DNA from: UBA4744 sp963718995
Lineage (GTDB): Bacteria; Actinomycetota; Acidimicrobiia; Spongiisociales; UBA4744
Length of the DNA: 64,000 nt
Direction: 5' to 3'
NCBI GenBank assembly: GCA_963718995.1
Contig: CAVRAP010000019.1
Coordinates: 1 to 64,000, forward strand
The translations under genes and the position numbers were made by a program. Of this stretch, positions 36,903 through 45,392 are shown piece by piece (the first letter of the stretch is position 1; each line of letters opens with the position of its first letter). The notes under the pieces are model-generated. The model searched no databases and was not told the origin of the DNA. It saw only the letters and a program-made list of their open reading frames with translations.

Positions 36903-37613
36903 TTGCGTCATCTCATCTTCATGCTGTGCCTTGCCCTTGCCATAGCCGCCTGCGGAGGCGACCCGGCCGGCACAGACGATGGCAGTGGAGCAGAGCCATC
37001 TTCTTCCCCGCCCTCAGCATTGAGCAGCGAACCGTCCACCCCGGACGACTCCGACGAGACGGCCGCGTCCGGCAGCGGCCCGGAGGGGGATCTCCCGTTT
37101 GAGAACGGAGAGGGTTTCTTCACCATCGACGGGGAGCGATTCGATCCCGAGTTCGTTGTGAGTTGCATCCCCTTCGATGCGTCTGAGTTCGGTGGCCGGG
37201 CGGGCCATCCAGACGACGTGGCGATCAACGCCATCAAGGACGGCACGGCGCTCGAAGTCCAGGTCGCATACGAGGAGGGAGCGGGCGCCGGCGGAGACAA
37301 GGTCTACGACGCCGTTTTCGTGAGTCCGATCTTCTTGCGACCCGGAGAAGATGGTCAGGAGTCTTTCGAGGCAAGCTTCCTCACCGATCCGGAAGGTGTG
37401 TGGTACTCCGCGGAGACGGACAGCACCATCCAACTGTCGATGGGGAATGCCGCGGGCGCCCCATTGGACGATGCGCCGATGATCCGACAAGACAACCGCA
37501 TCACGGGCACGGTCACCCTGCCGCAAACCTGGCCTGATGGCGCCTCCGGATCTGTCGCCGTGTCGTACGACCTGTCGTTCGCCTCAGAGCAATTCGACTG
37601 CAGCACGCGATGA
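36903..37613 (+). CDS. Lipoprotein 1 of three after the SARP regulator
   Basis: A 236-residue exported lipoprotein. It starts at TTG 36903 (AGGAGG eight bases upstream) with MRHLIFMLCLALAIAACGGD, a lipobox ending at Cys. An acidic Ser/Pro/Asp-rich linker follows, and then a beta-rich domain beginning FFTIDGERFDPEFVVSC. A Cys near residue 80 of the domain and another at the C-terminus (FDCSTR) may pair, as in the next two genes. I recognise no family. It begins 62 bases after the SARP gene. Confidence 0.75.
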   Translation: MRHLIFMLCLALAIAACGGDPAGTDDGSGAEPSSSPPSALSSEPSTPDDSDETAASGSGPEGDLPFENGEGFFTIDGERFDPEFVVSCIPFDASEFGGRAGHPDDVAINAIKDGTALEVQVAYEEGAGAGGDKVYDAVFVSPIFLRPGEDGQESFEASFLTDPEGVWYSAETDSTIQLSMGNAAGAPLDDAPMIRQDNRITGTVTLPQTWPDGASGSVAVSYDLSFASEQFDCSTR

Positions 37614-37657
37614 CCAGTGCCAGCGTCCGAACAACGAATGGAGTTGGGAGGATGATC

Positions 37658-38173
37658 GTGCACAGATTCATCTTGACCACCTGCATGGCGCTGGTGGTGG
37701 CTGCCTGTGGGGACGGCACCGATGGCCCTGCGGGGAATGGGGCCGGCAACATGGGAGAGACGGCATTCGAGGGCAGCGAAGCCACCACAGGCGGATCCGA
37801 TGGCAGTTCGTCCCCGGACGACGGCAGTGACCCGGCCGACGGCGGCACGGGCGCGGCCAGGGCGACACTGGTCGTCGGTGACGAGACCTACACCTGGGAA
37901 GGCAATCAGTGGACCTACTGCGAGATTGGCGGGCTCTTCCCGGCCAATGCCGAGTTCCAGACCGAACCGGACAAACGATCCGGCAACTGGGTGCAATTCA
38001 TTGATCGGAGAGACGGCGGCATCAACTTCAGCGCAATCCTCGGCGGTCGGGAGTTCGGGGGGACCGGCTCCGGTGAGGCCGACGAGATCACTTCCAACGG
38101 CTTCACCTTCACCGGATCTCTGAACAACTCGGGCACGGTGTATGACGCCCGGCTCGAGGTGAGCTGCGGATGA
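37658..38173 (+). CDS. Lipoprotein 2 of three after the SARP regulator
   Basis: A 171-residue lipoprotein starting at GTG 37658 (GGGAGG upstream): MHRFILTTCMALVVAACGDG with a lipobox Cys. A Gly/Asp/Ser-rich linker leads to a small domain, ATLVVGDETYTWEGNQWTYC, ending LEVSCG. The layout (lipobox, acidic linker, strand-rich domain with an early and a final Cys) repeats that of genes 1 and 3, suggesting tandem duplication followed by divergence. ATG 37652 is only two bases from the SD and less likely as start. Confidence 0.75.
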   Translation: MHRFILTTCMALVVAACGDGTDGPAGNGAGNMGETAFEGSEATTGGSDGSSSPDDGSDPADGGTGAARATLVVGDETYTWEGNQWTYCEIGGLFPANAEFQTEPDKRSGNWVQFIDRRDGGINFSAILGGREFGGTGSGEADEITSNGFTFTGSLNNSGTVYDARLEVSCG

Positions 38174-38210
38174 CGGTTCGAACCGAACAACGAGGAACTA
38201 GGAGAACATC

Positions 38211-38849
38211 ATGAAGAAACTCGTTCTGATGGTGGCGATGGTGCTGGTTGCGGCGGCGTGCGGCGGCGGTGAGGCAGGCTCCGACGACACTCCGGCCGAC
38301 GACGGATCATCCGTGACAACGGCGGCCGGCTCGCCCGAGACGAGTGCTCCGGAGACCGGCGACGACGGTGAGTCGACCGACCCCGCTCCGTCCGACCTTT
38401 CCGGTATCGGGGAGGGAACGGTCACTCTCAACGGCGAGACTTACTTGTTCGGAGAAGCCGGTTTCCCCGCTCTGCAGTGCGAGCCAGACATGTTCGGCGT
38501 GTTCTTCGTGGTGCTCCAGCAGGTGGATGCGTCTGGGGGAGAAGTCCCCGGCGGCCTCCTCGCCTTGACCCTGCTCCTGGAGGGCACTGATCCCGCGGTG
38601 GTGGGTCAGGACAACACTGCCCGCCTGACGATCGGCGGCGAGGACTGGATCGCAGAACCCGAGGACATCGCTGAGCGAGGACTGGATCCCGGCACCAGTC
38701 AGGTCGACTCGTACGCCATCGATGGGAACTCGGTGTCGGGCACGGCGACCCTATATGAGGAGGAGAGCTACTACGCCACCACCGGCGGATCGACGGACCC
38801 GATCGTGACGGCCCAAGGGACGTTCGAGGTGACGTGCAGCGGTGAGTAG
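38211..38849 (+). CDS. Lipoprotein 3 of three after the SARP regulator
   Basis: A 212-residue lipoprotein: MKKLVLMVAMVLVAAACGGG with a lipobox, an Asp/Ser/Thr-rich linker to about residue 65, and a domain beginning GTVTLNGETYLFGEAGFPALQC and ending TAQGTFEVTCSGE. Its RBS is TAGGAG. The domain start (strand, Gly-Glu-Thr-Tyr) resembles lipoprotein 2 (VGDETYTWEG). A degenerate copy of its last 42 bases lies at 39016-39057, so the array was once longer or has been partly duplicated. Confidence 0.78.
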   Translation: MKKLVLMVAMVLVAAACGGGEAGSDDTPADDGSSVTTAAGSPETSAPETGDDGESTDPAPSDLSGIGEGTVTLNGETYLFGEAGFPALQCEPDMFGVFFVVLQQVDASGGEVPGGLLALTLLLEGTDPAVVGQDNTARLTIGGEDWIAEPEDIAERGLDPGTSQVDSYAIDGNSVSGTATLYEEESYYATTGGSTDPIVTAQGTFEVTCSGE

Positions 38850-39237
38850 CTGATGGCCGAGGTGCCCCGGGGACGGCATCTTCGGCGAGATCGAAGACGT
38901 TCTCCTCCCGGGGCTGTCGACCAAAAAGTAGATGGCAGTTTGCGGGGCGATCTCGATTGCGAAGCGGTTCGCGATCCGTCAACGACGGCGACGGGGAAGT
39001 GATGTCGTATGAGGTTCGACGGACCCGATCGTGCCGACCCAAGGGACATTCGAGGCGCCTTGTCGCGGTCGACGACCTCGGCGCAGAAAAGCCGGGGAGC
39101 GGTTGCAGACTATGGCCGACGAGGCTTCCGAGGACATGGAAGCCGTTGCGGCGACCTGTTGCCCGGGAAGCGTGCGGTTGTGACTCTCGAGGTCGTGTAC
39201 GACCGGAGGTCCAACGAGACTACTGAGTCGCTCGAAT
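38850..39237 (+). pseudogene. Decayed partial duplicate of the lipoprotein region
   Basis: This gap of about 390 bases holds no intact gene. Bases 39016-39057 match 38790-38831, the end of lipoprotein gene 3, at 38 of 42 positions, but in a frame without the flanking coding sequence. The rest has no recognisable coding signal. It looks like the remnant of a duplicated 3' end. Confidence 0.55.
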
Positions 39238-39265
39238 ACCGGCTACCGGCTACCGGCTACCGGCT
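39238..39265. repeat. Tandem heptamer repeat, unit ACCGGCT
   Basis: Four perfect head-to-tail copies of ACCGGCT followed by a partial ACT, ending 13 bases before the pheA start. Related to the ACTGGCT array at 22621 by one base. Confidence 0.95.
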
Positions 39266-39280
39266 ACTAATGTCCGCGCC

Positions 39281-40089
39281 ATGTTGATCGGTTTTCAGGG
39301 TGAGCAGTACTCCTACAGCGACCGGGCATCCCGGGAGATGTTTCCGGACGGTGAGCTGATCGGGTACCCGAGTTTTGTGGCAGCCTTCGCGGCGTTGGCG
39401 GACGGGGCCGTCGAACGGCTGGTGCTCCCGATCGAGAATTCGACGACCGGAAGCGTCTTGCCCGTACTCGATCGATTGGTGGATGCTCCCTCCGGATCGT
39501 CGCGGAACACCAGGTCGAGGTCCGCCATGCACTGCTCGGATTGGCGGGCACTTCGCTCGATGACATCAAACAGGTCCGTTCTCACCCCGAGGCACTCGCG
39601 CAGGCCGAGGCGATTATCCAGGCACGTGGATGGCAGCCCATCCCGACGCACGACACCGCAGGCGCAGTACGGGAGACGGCCGCTCGCCAGAATCCGGCGG
39701 AAGCGGCTCTGGCACCGCCCGAAGCGGCTCGTCCGCACAATCTCGAGGTCTTGATGTCGGATGTTGTCGATCGAGCACACAACACGACGAGGTTCGTTGT
39801 CCTGGCCGGTGGGGAGCCGACCATTGCGGAAGACGCCAACAAGTCGAGCATGGCATTCGAGACCCAGCACCGTCCCGGGGCGCTGGCCCTCGCCCTGACG
39901 GAGCTCGGTTTGCGTGGGGCCAATCTGACTCGCATTGAGTCGCGTCCGACCGACACCCCCTGGAGATACCGCATGTTCGTCGATCTGATCCACCGGCCGG
40001 GCCCGGAAGGATTCGCAGAGGTCTTCAGCCCACGGCCGGGTTCGATGGCCGAACTCCATCACCTGGGTACCTACCGGGCCGAGGTCTAG
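39281..40089 (+). CDS. pheA: Prephenate dehydratase (frameshifted once)
   Basis: A monofunctional PheA with a C-terminal ACT domain, about 270 residues. The first frame has MLIGFQGEQYSYSDRAS and LVLPIENSTTGSV. Near 39,495 the frame changes to the expected IVAEHQVEVRHALLGLAG and continues with NTTRFVVLAGG, the active-site Thr-Arg-Phe motif, and the ACT segment GALALALTELGLRGANLTRIESRP. It converts prephenate to phenylpyruvate and is feedback-inhibited by phenylalanine through the ACT domain. Tyrosine-branch genes aroF-tyrA are 19 kb away. Confidence 0.9.
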
Positions 40090-40132
40090 GCGACGCCCTC
40101 TCCCCGTTGCGTATGGGCGGCCACGAGAGGAT

Positions 40133-41185
40133 TCAGTCGAGACCGACCGGAGCCAAGTGGTGAAGCGGCTCGAGCAGCTTGACGAGCTGTGGAGATGGAG
40201 GGCCGGCGACCCGGGCGGCATCGTGAATCTCGGGGAGGTGGGGTAGCAAGATGGCCGGTTCGAGGCCGAGCCAATGGCGGGCGGCGCGGACGGCATCTTC
40301 CCGACTGTCGGCCGGAACCCGGTTGAGGACCAGATGAGGGAGGGGGGCCGCCCAGGTCTCAACGGTACGTGCCGCTCTGACCAGACCTTTTGGCGTTGCT
40401 TCGCAGGTGAGGATTCGTGAAGCGGCCCGATACAGCAACGGGTCGTCCGGTTCACTGACGCCGAGGTCGACCACGACTCGCGCAAACGTCCCCTCAGCTG
40501 CCTGGATAACCTCGTTCACCAGTGCGGAGCTGAGGGGACCGGATCGGCGGATGGGCGGACCGGCCAGGAGCGAAAGTGGGCCGATCCGGCGGACATCGGG
40601 TGGGAAGGCACCGGACAGCATGATCTCATCCGCAGCGAACGCAACGTCCGGCGCGGGCAGCACCCCCAGCCTGACCGAGAGCGAAGGGCCCTGGCGGTCC
40701 AGATCGATCAGCAAGGTGGCTCGTTGCCCGGCGAGTCCCCAGGCCAGGCTGAGGGCGACTTCGGAGATGCCGGGTGCGCCCCGACTGCCGGTAACGGCGA
40801 TCAAAGCCCCCGCTTCAACCGGGGCCTGGGCCGGTCGCTGCATGGTCCGGACGATCTGGAGCAGCCGCTCCGGCGGGGTCGAGTCGGGGAGTACCTCGTC
40901 GGCGCCGCCCATGGTGAGCAGTCGATGGGCCGGTTGATCGTTCGGTGGATGTAGACCCAGCACGCCCGGCCCGCGACTTCTCCAGCTTCTGATGACGGTG
41001 GGGGTGACCCAGGCGGTCTCGGCTCCCGCCACAATCACGTCGAGCCCGCCGTTATGCCTGTCGAGGTCGGCAGGTTGATAGGCGCGGGCAACGAGTCTCA
41101 CCAGACTGGTTGCCCGGGCCAGGTGTGCGAAGCTCGACTCCCACTCGCGGGCCGAGAGAACCGTGGCAACCCTGGTCCTGGTCAT
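40133..41185 (-). CDS. CpaE/TadZ-like ParA-family ATPase with degenerate P-loop
   Basis: A 350-residue protein with an N-terminal receiver-like region (about residues 1-130; GGLDVIVAGAETAWVTPTVI) and a MinD/ParA-like domain. The P-loop position reads VTGSRGAPGISEVALSLAW, where the usual KGGxGKT lysines are Arg and Ile, so ATP binding is doubtful; TLLIDLDRQGPSLSVRLG is the second conserved strand. This fits CpaE/TadZ proteins that place pilus or secretion machines at the pole. The ATG at 41185 overlaps the upstream stop (ATGA). Three pilin-like genes lie 2.7 kb away. Confidence 0.72.
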   Translation of the reverse strand: MTRTRVATVLSAREWESSFAHLARATSLVRLVARAYQPADLDRHNGGLDVIVAGAETAWVTPTVIRSWRSRGPGVLGLHPPNDQPAHRLLTMGGADEVLPDSTPPERLLQIVRTMQRPAQAPVEAGALIAVTGSRGAPGISEVALSLAWGLAGQRATLLIDLDRQGPSLSVRLGVLPAPDVAFAADEIMLSGAFPPDVRRIGPLSLLAGPPIRRSGPLSSALVNEVIQAAEGTFARVVVDLGVSEPDDPLLYRAASRILTCEATPKGLVRAARTVETWAAPLPHLVLNRVPADSREDAVRAARHWLGLEPAILLPHLPEIHDAARVAGPPSPQLVKLLEPLHHLAPVGLD

Positions 41186-41487
41186 GGGTTGACGGACCGG
41201 ATAACGACGATGTGCAACAGGGCAATGCAGGCGGCCGCGCCGCTTGTCTCCAGTACTACATGATCCACGCCAACGCCGCCAACGGTTCCGGATCGGTCCC
41301 TGCCGTCGATACACGTGATGTGGACGGATTCGTTCCGATCCTCGGCATCGAGCAATCGATCGCGAATAGTGCTGCGTCTTCGCAGGGTGATGGCGGCCGC
41401 CTCCTGTTCGGCTTCGAGCACCTGGGAAAGCTGGAGTCGGAGCCGGCGCGAAATCTCGATGAGATCGGGGTGTCTGAGCGGGTCCAT
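41182..41487 (-). CDS. Hypothetical small protein coupled to the CpaE-like gene
   Basis: A 101-residue protein: a charged helical first half (MDPLRHPDLIEISRRLRLQL, QEAAAITLRRRSTIRDRLLD) and a beta-rich second half (SVHITCIDGRDRSGTVGGVG, DHVVLETSGAAACIALLHIV). It looks like a small-barrel protein rather than a membrane protein. I recognise no family. Its stop overlaps the CpaE-like start by four bases. ATG 41487 was preferred to a far longer frame because the added 82 residues are low quality. Confidence 0.6.
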   Translation of the reverse strand: MDPLRHPDLIEISRRLRLQLSQVLEAEQEAAAITLRRRSTIRDRLLDAEDRNESVHITCIDGRDRSGTVGGVGVDHVVLETSGAAACIALLHIVVIRSVNP

Positions 41488-41622
41488 CGTACCTGGCCTA
41501 TTGTCGAATATCGTAAAACAACGATAATTGCGGACGGACGGTCGGACAACCGATTTGATTGCATTTGTTTCGCGCCCTACACCCCTTGCTCGCGAGCCCC
41601 GGTTCTCATAGCCTGGGGTCAC

Positions 41623-41846
41623 ATGGAGTGGATTGAAGTCAACGTTCCCAAAGAGTGGCTGTCCGTTGCCGACATCTGTGAGTACATGGATGTCTCCACC
41701 TTTGTGGTCACCAGCGTGCTGCGCAGCGGTCAACTGCCTGCAGTGAAATTTGGCCGCGGAATTGGCGCGTGGCCAGGCAAGACTTCGAGGTCTGGATCAA
41801 CGAAGCGCGCGCTCGTGCCGTGAGCGTTGAGGAGCCTCAGCGCTGA
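41623..41846 (+). CDS. Excisionase-type helix-turn-helix protein (frameshifted once)
   Basis: MEWIEVNVPKEWLSVADICE followed by YMDVSTFVVTSVLRSGQLPAVKFG is the AlpA/excisionase-like DNA-binding fold. Near 41,765 a one-base slip restores the expected WRVARQDFEVWINEARARA ending at TGA 41844-41846. Total about 74 residues. Proteins of this type are found as stand-alone regulators near proC/galE2 in mycobacteria; here the neighbour is clpS. No phage genes adjoin, so an excision role is unlikely. Confidence 0.72.
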
Positions 41847-41870
41847 ATCCCGGGAGTAACGTGGGCGGCG

Positions 41871-42152
41871 ATGACAACGACGCCGCGCCGGGACGAACTT
41901 GGGGACACGCAGGTCGATGTGGATCGTCCCTGGAATGTCGTAGTTTGGAACGACCCGGTGAATCTCATGACGTACGTGGTGTATGTGTTCAGGAAACTGT
42001 TCGGATTCCCCAAAGAAAAGGCGAACCTCCTGATGCTGCAAGTCCACAACGAAGGGCGGGCAATCGTCGCCACCGGTCCGCGCGAGAAAATGGAGATGGA
42101 TTGCTTCCGGCTCCATCATCACGGTTTGTGGGCCACCATGGAACGAGCATGA
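41871..42152 (+). CDS. clpS: ATP-dependent Clp protease adaptor ClpS
   Basis: A 93-residue ClpS: PWNVVVWNDPVNLMTYVVYVF, then KLFGFPKEKANLLMLQVHNEGRA and a C-terminal strand. It delivers N-degron substrates to ClpC/ClpA. ATGA overlap with the next gene, a DUF2017 protein, is the usual actinobacterial arrangement. Confidence 0.93.
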   Translation: MTTTPRRDELGDTQVDVDRPWNVVVWNDPVNLMTYVVYVFRKLFGFPKEKANLLMLQVHNEGRAIVATGPREKMEMDCFRLHHHGLWATMERA

Positions 42153-42619
42153 GCAACCCCTTCCGGCTTGTCGCAGGCCACATACAGCTGACCATGGATC
42201 CGCGAGAGGCCGACGCTCTGCTGGTGGTTCCCGACCTTCTCGCATCGGTTGGCGCCACGTACTCGGACCCGATGACCGATCGGCTCAATCAGACGCCGTA
42301 TCCGGACGACCGCGAGGCAGCCATGGAGTTCGAGCGGTTGATGGCCGAAGAGATGGCGCAGTCCCGGGCGGCAGATCGCTCTGCCTTCTCGCTCACCGTC
42401 GAGCAGTCCCCGCACGGGGTGAGCATGTCGGTCGGCGAAGGGGAAGCCTGGCTGCGAGTCCTGGCCGAGGCTCGATTGGTCCTGGCGGGGCGATTGGGGA
42501 TCACGAACGATGGGTGGGAGGACGATCTGTCCGAGGAGGATCCCTCCGTTGCGCTCCTTCACTATCTGGGGTGGCTGCAGCAATCATTGGCTGAGACCCT
42601 CGAGGCCAACCTCTCGTGA
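42149..42619 (+). CDS. DUF2017 family protein
   Basis: A 156-residue acidic, helical protein typical of the DUF2017 family found after clpS in actinobacteria. LTMDPREADALLVVPDLLASV, YPDDREAAMEFERLMAEEM and SVALLHYLGWLQQSLAETLE are the conserved helices. Function is unknown; the stable linkage to clpS suggests a role in Clp proteolysis. It overlaps clpS by four bases and is followed by the methyltransferase start through a one-base overlap (TGATG). Confidence 0.85.
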   Translation: MSNPFRLVAGHIQLTMDPREADALLVVPDLLASVGATYSDPMTDRLNQTPYPDDREAAMEFERLMAEEMAQSRAADRSAFSLTVEQSPHGVSMSVGEGEAWLRVLAEARLVLAGRLGITNDGWEDDLSEEDPSVALLHYLGWLQQSLAETLEANLS

Positions 42620-43829
42620 TGGACCAAATGCTGGAGATTGATGTGCACGATATGGCTCACGGCGGCGAGGCCGTCGGCCGCCACGACGGGAAAGCCATCT
42701 TCGTTGCGGAGCAATCCCCGGTGAACGGGTTCGGGTTTCGATCATTGCCGAGAAGAGCGCCTGGGCTCGCTCCCGGCTGGAAGAAGTAATCACCCCTGCA
42801 CCTACCCGGGTTACGCCCCCTTGTCCGCATTTCGTTGAGTGTGGGGGGTGCCAATGGCAGCACATGGCTTACGACGAGCAGCTGAAATGGAAGTCTTCGA
42901 TTGTGGCGGGTCAGCTCCGCCATCTCGGCGGAGTCTCCGAGCCTGATATCGCCCCGATTGTGGTGCCCGGCGCCCCCTACGGGTACCGCAACCGGATGAC
43001 CTTTCACGTGGTGGGCGGCCGGGCCGGTCTGTACCGGCTCCGGAGCAAGGAGCAGATTCCCGTATCCGCCTGCCTGCTGCTGGCACCGGAGTTGGCGGAC
43101 CTCTACGGGCGGCTCGGGCCGCTGACGGGAGTCCATGAGGTGACCCTCCGTCTGGGCGTCATGACCGGAGAACGTGCCGCGTTGATTCGCGGGAGAGCAC
43201 CCGACCATGCCGGCGAATGGGGAGCGTCGGTTATTCGTCTGGCCGGGCGGAGATTTGAGCCTGTGGTCGGGCCGCCTCTCATCCACGAGGAAGTGGGAGG
43301 CGTTCGCTTCCGGATTACCGGACCTGCCTTTTTCCAGGTCAACACGGCTGGAGCCCGGTCGCTTGTCGACCTGGTGAAGGATGCCCTGCAACCTTCCGGT
43401 TCAGACACCCTTCTCGATGCGTACGCCGGCGTCGGGTTGTTTGCTGCCACGGTCGGTAGGTCCGCCGGTCGGGTGATCGCCGTGGAGTCGAGCGGGGTTG
43501 CCCTGGCCGATCTGCGTCACAACCTGGAGGAGGCCGGGGTAGCGAACCATCAGGTTGTTCGAGGGCGGTTTGAGGAAGTTGCGCCCGCTACGTCGTGGAG
43601 TCTGGCCGTGTGCGATCCGCCCAGGACCGGGCTCGGAGAACGGGGGGTTACGTCTCTGGTATCGGGAGGGCCGCGGCGTATCGCCTATGTCTCGTGCGAT
43701 CCGGCCAGCCTGGCGCGGGACACCCGGCTGCTCGATAGTGCCGGGTACCGCCTCGTAAGGGCAACTCCCGTAGACCTCTTTCCCCAAACCTTCCACGTTG
43801 AGACCGTGGCGGAGTTCGAGCTCAAGTAG
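42619..43829 (+). CDS. TRAM-domain class I SAM-dependent RNA (uracil-5-)methyltransferase, RlmD/TrmA-like (frameshifted once)
   Basis: The short first frame gives a TRAM beta-barrel (MLEIDVHDMAHGGEAVGRHD). A one-base slip near 42,710 continues to a Cys cluster (CPHFVECGGCQW) typical of a [4Fe-4S] site. The SAM domain has LLDAYAGVGLFAA, AVESSG, CDPPRTGLG and the catalytic Cys in YVSCDPASLARD. The enzyme would methylate C5 of a uridine in rRNA or tRNA; the exact position is not inferable. Start ATG 42619 overlaps the DUF2017 stop. Confidence 0.85.
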
Positions 43830-43834
43830 GCCGT

Positions 43835-45352
43835 CTACGGCAACGTGCATCCGAGCGCGTCGGATGGTGTCTCCCGCCAGGTTCCGGGTCTGGGGATGAA
43901 TGAGTCGGCCAGGGCCGGGTCGAACGCAAATCCGGCGACGGCCGAGGTGCTGGGGGGCCGGAAGTGGATCTCCAACCGGTTGCTGGAGGCATCCTTGTTC
44001 CCGTACATGGCCCCGTAGATGGTCGTTTGCTGGCTGGCGCTGAACGTGCCGCCTGCATAGATGAGATGGTGGACCTGACCTTCGATCGAGTTGGAGCTGT
44101 TGCTGAGGGTGATGTCGCTGGTCGGTTCGACTCCGGCGATCACCACGGTGACCGGGGCCAGGGCCGGGTTGGTCACCCCGTTGGGGGTCCCCTTTAGTTC
44201 CAGATCGCCCTTGAAAGCCAGGATGAAGTCGCCGCTCAGCTTCGTGCCGCCCATGTCAAGGGTGTAGGCGGCGGTGCCGCTCACAAAGTGAGCGCCTTTC
44301 AGGGAGTTCTTGTTGGTGTTGTACCAGGTGGTGAATTGTGCCCAGCCGGCATGGTTGTACACGGTCAGACCCTCGTCAATGTACTTGTTTGGGTCCCACA
44401 CAAAGGCGGGCAAACTGATTTGCGGTACGGGCTGCAATCCGGTGGCGTTCCACACGTACGCAGCTGCCGACGGCGGGTCCGATACGGTTGAGGATGGACC
44501 AACCACCTGCAGGTTGCGTCCCACTGAAGCCTTGTTCTTCTTGAACGTCGATTTGGGCAACGAGGAGAGTGAGGTGTCGTTGAGGATGATCAGGTCGTTG
44601 CCGGCCGTGCCGAGGGCGCTGCCTGAATCGTCCTTGACGAACCCGTTGACCTTCACCTCACCGGCGATATCCACGTTGGCGCCGCCGCCGACCAGGAGGT
44701 CCCGGTAGACGAGCACCTGGCCGGTGCCAGGAGCGCCATCATCATTCGCGTACACCCGGGTGAAGTTGCCGATCGCCAGGTCGTCTCCCGAATAGGCGTC
44801 ACCGTAGATCTCTTTGCGGTTCCCGGCGGTCAGGCCACCGTCTGCGGCGAACAAGGCGTAGTAGAACCCTCCGCCGATCGGCACCAGCTCGACCTCGATC
44901 ATGACCTTCTTCGAAACGGCCTGGTGGGCCGTGTGATGAGGAGCCCATCCCCACGATTCGATGAGATAGGACCTGGCCTTGGCGAGCGGAACGGCCCGAA
45001 CCCAGTACTCGCCCTGGGTCTCGCTGACGCCATCCACCACGGTTTCGAGAGTGTCGAGATCACACTGGGTACCGGTGATGCCCGTCGTTGCTTCGCCACC
45101 GTTTGCTGTATCCCGGAAGCCCCCTTCATTCGAGGCGAGCAGGTACATCGCTTCACGGGCACCTGCTTCGGCGACATTGAGGGCCGTGGCGAGGTGCCGG
45201 TCGTACCCGACTTCTTCGAGTTCATGGACGGAGACCGAATACCAGGTGGCTCCGAGGATGAAGATAACGACTGCAACTGAGAGAGCAGACGCGATGCCAA
45301 TACCTTGGTCTTGGTCATGCAGTGCGCCGAGTAGGCGTTTCATGTGGTACAT
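43835..45352 (-). CDS. PilX-like type IV pilus-associated protein
   Basis: A protein of about 505 residues with one N-terminal hydrophobic helix (GIASALSVAVVIFILGATWYSVSV) and an ALNVAEAGAREAMYL segment, the usual PilX/DUF7305-like start. The large C-terminal part is a right-handed beta-type domain with polar repeats (GDAYSGDDLAIGNFTRVYAND; GQVHHLIYAGGTFSASQQTT). No GFxxxE prepilin site is clear. ATG 45352 or ATG 45343 could be the start. It is the last of three pilin-like genes on the minus strand. Confidence 0.65.
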   Translation of the reverse strand: MYHMKRLLGALHDQDQGIGIASALSVAVVIFILGATWYSVSVHELEEVGYDRHLATALNVAEAGAREAMYLLASNEGGFRDTANGGEATTGITGTQCDLDTLETVVDGVSETQGEYWVRAVPLAKARSYLIESWGWAPHHTAHQAVSKKVMIEVELVPIGGGFYYALFAADGGLTAGNRKEIYGDAYSGDDLAIGNFTRVYANDDGAPGTGQVLVYRDLLVGGGANVDIAGEVKVNGFVKDDSGSALGTAGNDLIILNDTSLSSLPKSTFKKNKASVGRNLQVVGPSSTVSDPPSAAAYVWNATGLQPVPQISLPAFVWDPNKYIDEGLTVYNHAGWAQFTTWYNTNKNSLKGAHFVSGTAAYTLDMGGTKLSGDFILAFKGDLELKGTPNGVTNPALAPVTVVIAGVEPTSDITLSNSSNSIEGQVHHLIYAGGTFSASQQTTIYGAMYGNKDASSNRLEIHFRPPSTSAVAGFAFDPALADSFIPRPGTWRETPSDALGCTLP

Positions 45353-45392
45353 ATCGGGATCTTGGCTCCGATTCTGGAGAGGTACGTGTGGA

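Noticed and set aside
41623..41846. Excisionase-like gene as part of a prophage or integrative element
   Set aside because: No integrase, attachment-site repeats or phage genes are adjacent; the neighbour is the conserved clpS-DUF2017 pair.
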